NCBI GenBank assembly: GCA_002245135.1 | Contig: NGBS01000963.1 | Span: 1-25,551, forward strand | Direction: 5' to 3' | Source: Proteromonas lacertae | Taxonomy: Eukaryota > Sar > Bigyra > Opalinata > Proteromonadidae | DNA: 25,551 bases | In this document: positions 1 through 8,393 of the stretch, piece by piece | How positions within the stretch are numbered: the stretch's first letter is position 1 | How the letters are laid out: each line of letters opens with the position of its first letter | Translations under genes and position numbers: made by a program | Notes under the pieces: generated by a model | Seen by the model: the letters and a program-made list of their open reading frames with translations, nothing else | Databases searched by the model: none | Told to the model about the DNA's origin: nothing

Positions 1-244
1 AGAGACATTAACTATGAGGATGTCAACATCATAATGTAAATACACAGTCTATTATTATAGTCACTCAAGGCATTAAGATATTTCTAGTTATTTTTATACT
101 TAATTGGTAACCATGCAATCCATCGTCAAAAGTAGTAGATGTAAGAAGGAGTTCCAATCTGAAGCTGATGGAAAGCATACAGCTGTTGTAGTTCTTGTAG
201 AGCTCTATTACGAAAGGCAAAGCAGAAGACAATAGCCCGATGCC

Positions 245-790
245 ATGAAGAACATAAAGCCTTGGAAGAGAACGCTTAACTCACAGCCTAGATTATGTCC
301 TGCAGGTAGATGCCATATGCGCTTCGCTTCATCGATGATGTTAAAGCCCAATGGAGACTATTATCTATGTTGTCCAAGATGTAGATCTGGGAAACCTACT
401 AAGAATCAACAACCAGGCATCTCCATCATCTCCAGAGATAAAACAAGGGATATAATTAATCAGCTTATACAACACAGTATACATGAGATTCTTAAGACAG
501 TCAAGGACAACAATGATCTAATCGACCATGATGGGATGTTCGATAAGATTATTTCATTTCCATGTGATGCTGTTCACCTCAAAGAGAAGTCTTGCCAGGC
601 CAAGATAGTTTTATCTATCAAAGATGGACATATCAACTTTCACGTAGATCCAAAGGTAAAGTCACTTCCGATGTGCTGTCTCTTGAGTCTGTATCATCGC
701 TTAAGACAATATGAAGATCATCACCGGCTCAGGATAGAATCAATGAGGAGACAAAAACAGCTTAGTAGTCCTCCGAAGAAATATCGATAA
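245..790 (+). CDS. orphan Cys-rich protein of the GC-rich block
   Basis: I do not recognise a family. The 181-residue product has a possible zinc-binding patch near its start: C18, C23 and H24, then C42, C43 and C46 in a CCPxC arrangement. The rest is helical and charged, with a basic tail rich in Arg, Lys and Gln. Coding-like composition in the same frame begins further upstream, from an ATG at 113, and continues past 790, so the true ends are uncertain. An overlapping frame from about 705 to 954 is Ser/Pro/Glu-rich and also looks coding. Composition matches the block at 6014-13260 and not the AT-rich island that follows. A sequence CTAGTTATTTTT at 85-96, shortly before the ATG at 113, resembles the motif upstream of other genes in that block. 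That it is a real gene is likely; its function is unknown. Confidence 0.55.
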   Translation: MKNIKPWKRTLNSQPRLCPAGRCHMRFASSMMLKPNGDYYLCCPRCRSGKPTKNQQPGISIISRDKTRDIINQLIQHSIHEILKTVKDNNDLIDHDGMFDKIISFPCDAVHLKEKSCQAKIVLSIKDGHINFHVDPKVKSLPMCCLLSLYHRLRQYEDHHRLRIESMRRQKQLSSPPKKYR

Positions 791-847
791 CAAAACCCTC
801 AGTACCATCGCTAGGTGCTTCAAGTGATCCTCCAGCAAAGCATCTGA

Positions 848-1188
848 ATCTAGCTTCTGAAGCAACTCCTTACCCGGCGAAGTCATCAGAAGTAGTAGTA
901 AACGCATCTACGGATAAGGAACGTGATTCAGAAGACTAAAAGATAAAAATCTGATCAAACCTCACTCAATTCAACTTTTTTATTTCTTTTTTAGACAGGT
1001 ATAAGTAATCATTCATTAATACTAGTAACTAAATCAAAGGTTCTTCATAGTGGATAGATAGGAGATGGTGCAATGGGTATCAGACTTTCCAGCTCTTAAG
1101 AATTAATATTTTTTATCTACTATTAATTATTTAAACAAAATTATATGATATTTTTATCTACTATGTTTAGATATGAATGAAATTATTA
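848..1188. other. transition from GC-rich block to AT-rich island
   Basis: No gene is certain here. The left part (to about 954) carries the tail of a Ser/Pro/Glu-rich open frame that overlaps the end of the preceding gene. A pyrimidine-rich run ending in TTTTTTAG lies near 976-994. From about 1100 composition becomes strongly AT-rich. An imperfect direct repeat, ATATTTTTTATCTACTAT at 1106-1123 and ATATTTTTATCTACTAT at 1148-1164, sits at the start of the AT-rich island, just beyond the 3' end of the leftward methyltransferase gene. It may be a boundary repeat or 3' UTR sequence. Confidence 0.4.
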
Positions 1189-1953
1189 TTAATTTTTGCA
1201 TGATATATTTTCATTAAAATCTTTGCTAATATTATATTCTTCAAAATATGGTATCATATTTTCAATCATATAATTTTTGAAATTATTGAATATTTTATAA
1301 GATTCTTCAATACCTACAGGATTATTTATGAAAGGATGAAATTCTGAAAACACTAAATCAAAGCAATGGAGAATATTTTCTTTAATCATTCTAGGAATCA
1401 TGTAATATTCTTCACCTTCTATATCAAATTTTAAAATGTTAAAATCATTATGCCTTATGTTTAACATAAAATAACTTACTATATCGATTGATCTTATTTT
1501 CATTATTTTAGCACCTCTTTCTGATTTATTATAATATGCAGAACTTCCTAATGTTCCTGAAGTGGATTTGAAATTTATAAATCCGCTTCTATTTGATACA
1601 ACAACAGGACAGTTAACATAAAAATTACACATATTTGTTACTGTTTTTAAAAAATTAACATTCTCTTCTATAAAATTACATAAAAGAGGATTTGCTTCAA
1701 ATACATGTACAGTTACTTTATTAGTTGGAAAATGTTGAAAAAAAGGATAAGGCACATGATATGAATTGTTTCTATTTTTATATCCGAAAAGCCATAATAA
1801 TGAGTCTCCATTGTTTGAACCTAAATCATAATATGAAATTTGGTTGTATTTCTTTATATTACAACATTCAAATGAGTTGAATGTGTAAAAGTATAGAGAT
1901 ATATACATTAAATTAATAAATAAAATTACATACCACAAAATTACAATTTTCAT
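1189..1953 (-). CDS. FkbM-type SAM-dependent methyltransferase, membrane-anchored
   Basis: Predicted methyltransferase of the FkbM family, which in other organisms methylates sugars or other small acceptors using S-adenosylmethionine. The 254-residue product starts with a hydrophobic stretch (about residues 3-24), a signal anchor that would place the enzyme in the ER/Golgi lumen. The SAM-binding loop is DLGSNNGD at residues 43-50. An acidic FEANP at 85-89 matches the ribose-binding Glu of the family. The FkbM signature KFDIEGEE lies at 175-182 and is followed by FSEFHPF. Length is normal for an FkbM domain plus anchor. The ATG at 1951-1953 opens the frame. The gene is divergent from the next gene with only 23 bp between the two ATGs, so they probably share a promoter. 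It is very AT-rich, ends in consecutive TAA codons, and encodes Gln only by CAA. Confidence 0.82.
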   Translation of the reverse strand: MKIVILWYVILFINLMYISLYFYTFNSFECCNIKKYNQISYYDLGSNNGDSLLWLFGYKNRNNSYHVPYPFFQHFPTNKVTVHVFEANPLLCNFIEENVNFLKTVTNMCNFYVNCPVVVSNRSGFINFKSTSGTLGSSAYYNKSERGAKIMKIRSIDIVSYFMLNIRHNDFNILKFDIEGEEYYMIPRMIKENILHCFDLVFSEFHPFINNPVGIEESYKIFNNFKNYMIENMIPYFEEYNISKDFNENISCKN

Positions 1954-1976
1954 ATTTATTGTGATGATAATTAATT

Positions 1977-2735
1977 ATGTTTATATATATATCAGTTATA
2001 TTTTGTATTTTAGAATCGTTAATTTTTCTAAATATATTTCATTTAAGTTACTACACAACAATTCAAATAATGATAACTGCATGTAATAGATATACTTATT
2101 TAAATAAAACATTATTCTCTTTATATTCACATTTACTGAAATATGACCAAAAATTAGAGTATACAATTATATTTATTGATCAAGGTACTTTAGAAAGATA
2201 CATAATAAGAACTACTTATAATTTAAGAAATACCTTTTTTATAAGCCCCAAGAATTATGAATACTCGTTTAAAATCCTATTCTCTTACATTTATTATAAT
2301 TATGTCTTTTTGCTAGAAGAAGATTGGATTATAAACAAAGAAATATATAATTATACTAGACACAATTTTTTGGAGGATTCAATTACAGCATTATCTTTAT
2401 CAAAAAATATATATGGAGTTATACTAAGAAAAATGGTTGTAAAGAATGGAAGTTATTCTTCAATAATAATAAATAATGAAAAAATGAATATGATAAAACT
2501 AATTAATCCTTATGAAAATAGAAATTTTTTGAATGGCCCTACAGTGTATAAGAGTAGAATATTAAAAATGATAAATGTATATATATCAGAATATAAAACA
2601 GGATTATATTTTTTGAAAAGAAAATTATATTTAGCTTTCTTATTCAGTAACAATGATCAACATCGAGGAATTAAATATGAACATATAGGGATAAAATCAA
2701 CAAAATTAGGATTATGTAAAATCTATCTATACTAG
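1977..2735 (+). CDS. GT-A fold glycosyltransferase, type II membrane protein
   Basis: Likely nucleotide-sugar glycosyltransferase with a GT-A (GT2/GT13-like) fold. A hydrophobic segment at about residues 3-25 would anchor it in the Golgi. Then comes IQIMITACNR (about 29-38), the usual opening beta strand and nucleotide-binding turn, and EYTIIFIDQG (61-70). YVFLLEEDWI (109-118) has EED in the place of the metal-binding DxD motif. NGPTVYKSRI near the C-terminus resembles the acceptor-side region of such enzymes. At 252 residues it is short but complete-looking and ends at TAG. It shares a 23-bp divergent promoter region with the FkbM gene and converges on the broken HtrL-like gene. The donor and acceptor sugars cannot be read from the sequence, and the exact family is uncertain. 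Confidence 0.68.
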   Translation: MFIYISVIFCILESLIFLNIFHLSYYTTIQIMITACNRYTYLNKTLFSLYSHLLKYDQKLEYTIIFIDQGTLERYIIRTTYNLRNTFFISPKNYEYSFKILFSYIYYNYVFLLEEDWIINKEIYNYTRHNFLEDSITALSLSKNIYGVILRKMVVKNGSYSSIIINNEKMNMIKLINPYENRNFLNGPTVYKSRILKMINVYISEYKTGLYFLKRKLYLAFLFSNNDQHRGIKYEHIGIKSTKLGLCKIYLY

Positions 2736-2786
2736 GTATTAATCAAAATAATATTCATATATTCATATTAAATTAATAGTATGTAA

Positions 2787-3710
2787 TTAACAATTACATT
2801 TTATTGTGTATTTAATTGACATATACTTTATATTAGTATAATATTTAAATGGAATAATTGTTTCTGAACATTTATAATTTGAATAATATTTTAAGAATTC
2901 CCAAAATGTACTTCTTTCATTACATTTAGATAGATATAAAGGATAGATTAAAGAATTATTGAAATACTTTAATGTTAATATAATCGAAGAGGTTTTGTTC
3001 TGTTCCAAAATATATTTTATGTAGCAGATACTCATCCAAAACATTATAAAATGCTTTAGCGAATTTTTCTACAGCAAGTTTTGAACCAAAAAATGATGTT
3101 GCAATTATATATAAGCACTTATAACTTAGTATTTTCTCTGGAATAAATGAATTTCTTCTAGTTATAAAGAAATTCATTTCATTATTAGATGATAGTTGTT
3201 TTATTTTTTTTAAATCAGGTAAATTAATATAATTCTGTTGGTATCTCATGCATCCTATGTCAATCCATATATATGTTGGAGAATAGTAATAATTAATTGC
3301 AATTTTCATAAAATATAGCTTAGAATTCCATATCATTTTACTTCTCCAACTTCTTTCATATACACATGGCTCTATTTTCATTTGATACTTATAAAGATTA
3401 GACTTGTTGATATTAATTGGAACTTCTTCAATACTATGTAATAAAATATTCTTAAAGGTTTATATTGTTGTAATAATTTTCTATTGTCTGTAAATACAAT
3501 CACATTCTTTTTAACATTCTTGAAGAAAGTATCTATCCATTTTTTATAATTCTCTAAACTATGTACTTTTCTATTATTTATCTTTTCGTCTTGAAAATAA
3601 CATGTAATAAAAATATACTCATATGTTATATACATTAGTGATATATACAAATATAATAATATACTATACAAAGAAAAGAATAATATTAAAATCAAATATT
3701 TCATTATCAT
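2787..3710 (-). pseudogene. HtrL/YibB-family glycosyltransferase, frameshifted
   Basis: Three consecutive leftward frames (3378-3710, 2956-3381, 2787-3044) together cover one HtrL_YibB-like protein. The first has a signal anchor (about residues 3-27), then TCYFQDEK and the family-like stretch HSLENYKKWIDTF ending in IVFTD. The second has MIWNSKLYFMKIA, IWIDIGCMRY (the acidic Asp core) and FGTEQNLF. The third has SKCNERSTFWEFLKYYSN, resembling the family's C-terminus. The frame changes about 3466 and again about 2965. This is a host gene, so either it is a recent pseudogene or the assembly has two indels in A/T runs. The five-gene arrangement suggests it once worked with its neighbours on glycan synthesis. 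Family recognition is from motif pattern, not from a search. Confidence 0.65.
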
Positions 3711-3850
3711 TATTCTTAATTAGATATTTTTATATATTTTTGTATATCTTAATTAATAATATGACAAAGCGTAGATAAAAGTAAAATAATAGGAAATACA
3801 ACCAAATAATACTTTTTAACCTAGCTAACTTTGATAGTATCCTGATTATA

Positions 3851-4753
3851 ATGATCATATTTTTTCTATTGAATATTATATTTCTTTCTATAATATTATA
3901 TAATTACGAATACAAACCAAAAATTAGTCTAAAGGTAAATCAAAATAATGAATATGTATATTTAAATATATTTAACCAAAATATTAATGTATATAACAAG
4001 TTAAAATGTAATTTTAGCAAAATAAATAATTATTTCTATAATTCAATTATACCTATATTTATACTAAGCCGAGATAGACTATTTTCTCTTAAAATTTTGC
4101 TAAAGAACATTAAACATTTAAAAAGAAAATATAAACTATTAATATATATACTTGATCATTTTACAACTTATCAACAAACTGAAAACTATTTAAAAAATCT
4201 AATTGAATTAAATGAAATCATTTTCATCAAACTTAAAACTAAGAACTGGTTTAAAATGGTGAATAATGAATTACCTTTTATTATTAAAAATATAACTCAA
4301 ACTAATCACTTTAAGTATTATATATTAACTGATTGTGATATTTCATTAATTACTGCTCCTTATGATATACTACATTTTTATATATACATTCTTGATAGAT
4401 GCAAAGGAATAGATGTTATTGGACCTTCAATAGTAGTAAGCAATTTACCAAACTACTATCCTCTATCCAACTACTTCTTTTATGAACAAAATAAAGCAAT
4501 ATCTAAGACTCATTATGAGATAATATGGAAAAATAAATATTATTCATTAGTTCAATGTGATATTGACACAACATTTCAATTAAGAAGAAGTACTTCTATA
4601 TTTGGAAGATTTAAAGGTAATACATATAGATCTTTGCCTCCATATTCTATTTTACACACAGACTGGTATATAAATCCTGAAAAAATACCTCCTTCATATT
4701 TACATTATATTAATAAAAGCTCTAAAATCAATCACAGTAGATGGAAAATTTAG
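3851..4753 (+). CDS. GT2-like glycosyltransferase, type II membrane protein
   Basis: Likely Golgi glycosyltransferase of GT-A fold. The product is 300 residues with an N-terminal signal anchor (about residues 2-17) and a short luminal stem. The core begins at IPIFILSRDR (67-76), the typical opening strand of GT2-type enzymes. It continues with LLIYILDHF and reaches ILTDCDIS (158-165), where D-C-D fits the DxD metal and nucleotide-sugar site. LHTDWY (268-273), near the C-terminus, resembles the HxDWY/GxxDW region of GT2 enzymes involved in catalysis. It ends at TAG. It is divergent from the HtrL-like gene across a 140-bp AT-rich spacer and converges on the GT92 gene. It is intact and very AT-rich. 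Substrate is unknown. Confidence 0.7.
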   Translation: MIIFFLLNIIFLSIILYNYEYKPKISLKVNQNNEYVYLNIFNQNINVYNKLKCNFSKINNYFYNSIIPIFILSRDRLFSLKILLKNIKHLKRKYKLLIYILDHFTTYQQTENYLKNLIELNEIIFIKLKTKNWFKMVNNELPFIIKNITQTNHFKYYILTDCDISLITAPYDILHFYIYILDRCKGIDVIGPSIVVSNLPNYYPLSNYFFYEQNKAISKTHYEIIWKNKYYSLVQCDIDTTFQLRRSTSIFGRFKGNTYRSLPPYSILHTDWYINPEKIPPSYLHYINKSSKINHSRWKI

Positions 4754-4846
4754 ACAGTTTATTTATAAGAATTATGAAATATTGTATATCATTACTATTG
4801 TAAAACACTGTACTAAATTAATTATTGAATTTTATATTTATAGATT

Positions 4847-6004
4847 TTAATTATTTAAAATTATAAACCTAGCAAGTTGTGATTTTATTTTGATTATACC
4901 TTCTCTAATATCAGATTCACAAACTGACCATTTTCCTATTAATCCACTAATTATATATGGATAAATTCTTCTTGTATGTCTTATATATCCTATTTTACTG
5001 TTGATTTTTGTTTCAGTATAATTATATAAACTTCCTGTAATCCAGTGAATACTTAATGATGTAATTCTTTTTAAATTTCTAATTATCATTTTAGGCCATT
5101 TCCAAGTATAATCACAACAATCATGATAATCAAAAATATCACAATCTTCAATGTTATGAACAAATCTATCGAAATATGGTATATAATTTCTTTTAAATAT
5201 TTTCTCTTGAAAATAATATACATCATATTTTCTTTTCTTAACTTTTTCAATATTTTCCAACATTTCCATAATTGTGAATTTATTATTCGGCCAAAGCAAT
5301 TCATCTAAATCTGTCATTATTATATTGTTAGTCGTATAATAGTTTCTGTAGAAACAATCGTTTATTTTGACTCTTTGACCGTAAGTTTTATACTTTGCAT
5401 ACTTTAAATCAAAATCATTTTTCCATCTAACTATATCTAGCACTCCCTTTTCTTGGTAGTAGTTTAATACTTTACTCACATTTTTTGAAGCAGATGTTTT
5501 ATAAATAACAAAATGATCAACTCCAAAATAAAGATAAGATTCAATCATTTCAATCAACATGTTGTATGCTGAGAAATTAACCATCTTTCCTATACAAACA
5601 GTAATATTTGACTTTTTGATAATTTCATTTTTATTTTTATTTTTAATAATTATAGCTTTGTTATTTAATACGACTTTTACAGGAAAAGAAGTGATAAAAA
5701 TTAAAATATTAACTAATGTATTATCTTCTGCTAATTTATTATATACTTCCATTCTACATATATGGCTTATTCTATGATATTCATATATACATGATATATT
5801 GTATATATTACTATTATTGTAATTATATAAGATTAATCTAATCGCTTTAAATCTGCTATCATAATAGTATGATGTTAAATACAAATTCTTTTTTATCTCT
5901 ATTGCTTCTAAATAATACACATTTGGCTGTGTTTTATGATTAAAAATCTCTAACAGAATTGCAGATAAACATATACAAGAAACATAAAAATAAAGATCTA
6001 TCAT
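4847..6004 (-). CDS. GT92 (DUF23) family glycosyltransferase
   Basis: Glycosyltransferase family 92. Characterised members transfer galactose to fucose or related cores in the Golgi. The frame is open from a TTG at 6019, but the first ATG (6002-6004) gives a 385-residue protein with an immediate signal anchor, and I chose that. Family motifs in order: TVCIGKM (about 135-141), YFGVDHFVIYKTSAS (about 159-173), the GQRVKINDC block (about 209-217), DLDELLWP (about 232-239) with the acidic pair expected at the metal site, then DYHDCCDYTWKWPKMIIR and YIRHTRR. Length is normal for the family. It converges on the GT2-like gene. Its 5' end abuts or overlaps the first frame of the GC-rich block, so the island boundary lies at about 6010. 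The call is confident; the sugar substrate is not predictable. Confidence 0.88.
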   Translation of the reverse strand: MIDLYFYVSCICLSAILLEIFNHKTQPNVYYLEAIEIKKNLYLTSYYYDSRFKAIRLILYNYNNSNIYNISCIYEYHRISHICRMEVYNKLAEDNTLVNILIFITSFPVKVVLNNKAIIIKNKNKNEIIKKSNITVCIGKMVNFSAYNMLIEMIESYLYFGVDHFVIYKTSASKNVSKVLNYYQEKGVLDIVRWKNDFDLKYAKYKTYGQRVKINDCFYRNYYTTNNIIMTDLDELLWPNNKFTIMEMLENIEKVKKRKYDVYYFQEKIFKRNYIPYFDRFVHNIEDCDIFDYHDCCDYTWKWPKMIIRNLKRITSLSIHWITGSLYNYTETKINSKIGYIRHTRRIYPYIISGLIGKWSVCESDIREGIIKIKSQLARFIILNN

Positions 6005-6013
6005 ATATAGATT

Positions 6014-6532
6014 ATGCAATTAAATGTTTGTTGGGGTTTTGATATAGATAAGAAGTTGTTATAATACGTTCAAGAGGAAGAAAATTTCATCGAGTTCCTC
6101 ATCTTTAGCAACTTTGGCTTATTCAATCTCCAAAATAGACAAAGCAAGAGAATGGTCACTGGCCGAGGAGCTATTGTTAATGAAAGTGGTATCGTGAACA
6201 TCATCTAAAGGACGGTGATCGGAGAGATGACCTCATACTTGGAAGGAGCTACTATCTTGGGTGACTTTGCTTACAACAACATAGACTTTAAGTACTAGGA
6301 AATTATGAAGATGGTGAAGTCATTGAAGCAGCTGATGGTTGCTCAGGATTCTGAGGAGGTATTTGAGGTTACTGTTGTTGAACTCCTTGATTTGCAACTC
6401 CTTGTAGCTCCATCACTAGACACTTCCTTGCCGGGATAGATAACTGAATCCTTGATCACTAGCAAGAACATTAAGACTTTACCAATGTTGCCTCTCTTCC
6501 AGAAAGTTGAATTGAGAGTATCTACTCAGTGA
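6014..6532 (+). other. coding-like frame, open only between TGA codons
   Basis: This frame starts at an ATG and runs 172 codons without TGA. It contains a few TAA/TAG codons, so under the standard code it is interrupted. The translation between them is protein-like and mixed in composition (for example NFIEFLIFSNFGLFNLQNRQ and VTGRGAIVNESGIVNII), with no low-complexity bias. Family is not recognised. It begins exactly where the AT-rich island stops, and its tail overlaps the tail of the leftward frame 6526-6879. Alternatives are a decayed gene or a gene in a genome where UAA/UAG encode an amino acid. Competing frames on the other strand also look partly coding, so confidence is limited. Confidence 0.4.
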
Positions 6533-6879
6533 GTTGAAACATAGGCAGCGTTGATGATCTGAAGATGCTTAGGGAAGGTTGGATCTTGTTGAGTTACCAT
6601 AGCCACATAGTATCGTACTTGGTAAACATCTCGGTGTTGTTGGAGGCAATTTAGAAGGACATCACCCTGTTAACATTGACTATTATCAGATAATGTTTAG
6701 TTGTCTGTTTCTTATTGTTGAAGTTGAAGCTCAGGATCATTATCGATGATAGATGTTAGTGGTTCTTGTTGAAGACTTAGGTTCACAACACTATTGTCAG
6801 CGTTGTTACCATCCCCAGGAGGTGTTGATTTATATATAATATATAAATGGGACTCTGTGATAATGTCCCATAGTCCCAT
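6526..6879 (-). other. Gln-rich coding-like frame, open only between TGA codons
   Basis: The frame starts at an ATG (6877-6879) inside the inverted repeat 6844-6882 and ends at TGA (6526-6528). It is 117 codons, with several TAA/TAG codons inside a strongly Gln-rich context, so it is interrupted under the standard code. Readable stretches include SLQQEPLTSIIDNDPELQLQ and DVYQVRYYVAMVTQQD. No family recognised. Gln-rich surroundings make the reading of TAA/TAG as Gln attractive here, but CAA-to-TAA decay would look the same. The frame converges on, and overlaps by 7 bp, the frame 6014-6532. Confidence 0.4.
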
Positions 6880-6882
6880 TTA
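6844..6882. repeat. 11-bp inverted repeat, hairpin-forming
   Basis: TAAATGGGACT at 6844-6854 is matched exactly by AGTCCCATTTA at 6872-6882 with a 17-nt loop that itself contains a second GTCCCAT. It follows an alternating TA run (about 6830-6844). The start codon of the leftward frame 6526-6879 lies in one arm. It could be a regulatory hairpin or protein-binding site in the intergenic region between the leftward frame and the gene at 7195. Confidence 0.7.
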
Positions 6883-6942
6883 CGTAAGGTTCCTACGGGA
6901 TTCCTCCTAACGGGGTCTACTTCTCAACGGGGTCATCTTCCC

Positions 6943-7024
6943 TACGGGAACTCCTGTAAGCTATTTCTATACCTACCTATACCTATCTATGAGACGATCT
7001 CTTACGGGTACTCCTGGAAGCTAT
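6943..7024. repeat. 22-bp direct repeat with 60-bp period, plus shorter motifs
   Basis: TACGGGAACTCCTGTAAGCTAT at 6943-6964 recurs with two changes as TACGGGTACTCCTGGAAGCTAT at 7003-7024, exactly 60 bp apart. Between them lies a CTAT/ACCTA microrepeat (about 6966-6990). A partial copy, CTACGGGATTCCTCCT, precedes them near 6893-6908, and two AACGGGGTC copies lie at about 6909-6933. The stretch is non-coding by eye and sits upstream of the gene at 7195, consistent with an iteron-like or promoter-operator array. Confidence 0.65.
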
Positions 7025-7194
7025 CTAGAAGTGTTGGTTACCTCGAGGTGATGATTATAATCACGCTCTTGACTATCCTTGCTACGCTGGTGATTAGTAA
7101 ATCAATCGTGGAAACCAATCGTGGAACCAGGAGTTTACAATTGGTAACTTCGATAGCCTTGAATAGTTGAAATCGTTTACCTAGTGAAGTATAG
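7025..7194 (+). promoter_or_regulatory. upstream region of the gene at 7195
   Basis: Non-coding by eye. It contains the palindromes ACCTCGAGGT (about 7040-7049) and TGATTATAATCA (about 7053-7064), a short tandem AATCGTGGAA pair (about 7106-7125), and TAGTTGAAATC at 7164-7174. The last element, 20-30 bp before the ATG, resembles sequences upstream of other genes in this block. It is probably the promoter; the factors involved are unknown. Confidence 0.4.
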
Positions 7195-8265
7195 ATGGAT
7201 CCAACCCAAGCAACATCTCCATTGAATGATAAAGTAGTCATAGAACAAGACTCTTCCAGGGACTTCAATTTAGCTTCTCAACTATCCCAGGTAAGCAACT
7301 ACACACCACTGGTAGATTCATCCTCCGAAGGTAAGGTCAAGAGATCACATAAGGAACTTCATAAGGCAGCTGAGGATCATCCAGCTAAGAAGTCACGGGT
7401 CAACAAAGTTTATTTCATCGAAGCACTGCTGGAGGTGCCCAAGGAAGTGATTGATCCTAGCAGTATTATAAATGTACGTATTGCTATGTTCAGCTTTGCT
7501 TACTCCGCAATCGCAGCTCTTCATCATCATCAACTCAGTAAGAACGCAGCCATTGAGAATCCTGAGATGTACTCCAAGTACTTGAGCAAGTACATCATTA
7601 ACTACCAACACCCTATAGCAAATCCAATATCATCTTTCAGACTCATCGACTCCTTTGAAGAGAACAATAATGTGGGTGTTCACATCTATCAATTGAAGGG
7701 ATCGCATTTACGATTAGCCAGACGCAGTAGCCGTACTTTACCGATGACTTCTCCTGATCGTTTTGTTCACTTACTTTACCTTGAAGCCGAGGAGGATGAT
7801 CAAGTTCAATATCATTATACCGTGATTGCTAATCCAATGGACGTGATCGATGTTGATAATCCCGTGATTACTTCTGCTAGAGTCACCGACAAGAACATAT
7901 CCTGTGGTCTCTGTCCTTACTGCCTTAAGAAGTACCTAGGTTCCATTAATGATCACATCCAACTCACCTGCTTAACTAAGGAGTCCAAGAAAAGTTATTG
8001 CAACTCCATGGGAACATCATCGTCTCTTAAGAAGAAGGAGTCGGTATACATTCAAGGTCATCTTGTAAAGTGCCTGAAGCTGATGAAAGAACTCAAGTAC
8101 CAGGATGGTGAACAGAAGCAAAGTATCCGATCGTTGAATCAGAGCTACTTGAAGATCATCAACAAGATAGTTGTTGTCTATACTCCTGATGATAAGCAGT
8201 TGGAGGAGCTACAATACAAGACAGGTGATGTTATCAATAAGCTTACAGCTCTTGATGATCCTTAA
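7195..8265 (+). CDS. stand-alone protein like the N-terminal module of Polinton-type DNA polymerase B
   Basis: The middle of this 356-residue protein follows the pattern seen ahead of the exonuclease in Polinton/adintovirus-type protein-primed polymerases: SFAYSAIAALH (100-110), an Asn-Pro/Tyr-rich helix, HPIANPISSFRLIDSFEENN (139-158), VHIYQL, HLLYLEA (192-198), HYTVIANP (207-214), and then a zinc-finger-like C240-x2-C243-x10-H254-x4-C259. The polymerase at 21488 onward has the same order (GHYCAIKSL, then CPYC with H-x4-C). Here no exonuclease or polymerase domain follows, only a Lys/Gln-rich helical tail. The N-terminus is acidic/Ser-rich with a basic stretch KVKRSHKELHK. The ATG at 7195 follows an upstream promoter-like element. 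The ORF is intact by the standard code. Likely role, by inference: DNA or protein binding in replication of the element, or a domesticated decoy. Confidence 0.6.
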   Translation: MDPTQATSPLNDKVVIEQDSSRDFNLASQLSQVSNYTPLVDSSSEGKVKRSHKELHKAAEDHPAKKSRVNKVYFIEALLEVPKEVIDPSSIINVRIAMFSFAYSAIAALHHHQLSKNAAIENPEMYSKYLSKYIINYQHPIANPISSFRLIDSFEENNNVGVHIYQLKGSHLRLARRSSRTLPMTSPDRFVHLLYLEAEEDDQVQYHYTVIANPMDVIDVDNPVITSARVTDKNISCGLCPYCLKKYLGSINDHIQLTCLTKESKKSYCNSMGTSSSLKKKESVYIQGHLVKCLKLMKELKYQDGEQKQSIRSLNQSYLKIINKIVVVYTPDDKQLEELQYKTGDVINKLTALDDP

Positions 8266-8393
8266 AGTAATTACTTATCACTTGTCTTTACGGTGTTGTT
8301 TTCTAGGAGGGTTCTTATCAATCAAAATAAGAGCTTTACCGAAGTCTTCATCAGCTGATATCAAAGCCCATCAAGGTAAAAGGAAAAGGTTTA

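Noticed and set aside
5123-5777. Small hydrophobic rightward frames within the GT92 region
   Set aside because: They are antisense to a strongly supported GT92 gene and owe their Ile/Phe richness to AT-rich sequence.
4847-6004. Nematode origin suggested by GT92, HtrL and FkbM genes together
   Set aside because: These families are expanded in nematodes, but HYDIN belongs to motile cilia, which nematodes lack, and the gene layout is not animal-like.
6893-7030. CRISPR-like array
   Set aside because: Only two full-length repeats with a 38-bp spacer, imperfect partial copies and no cas genes.
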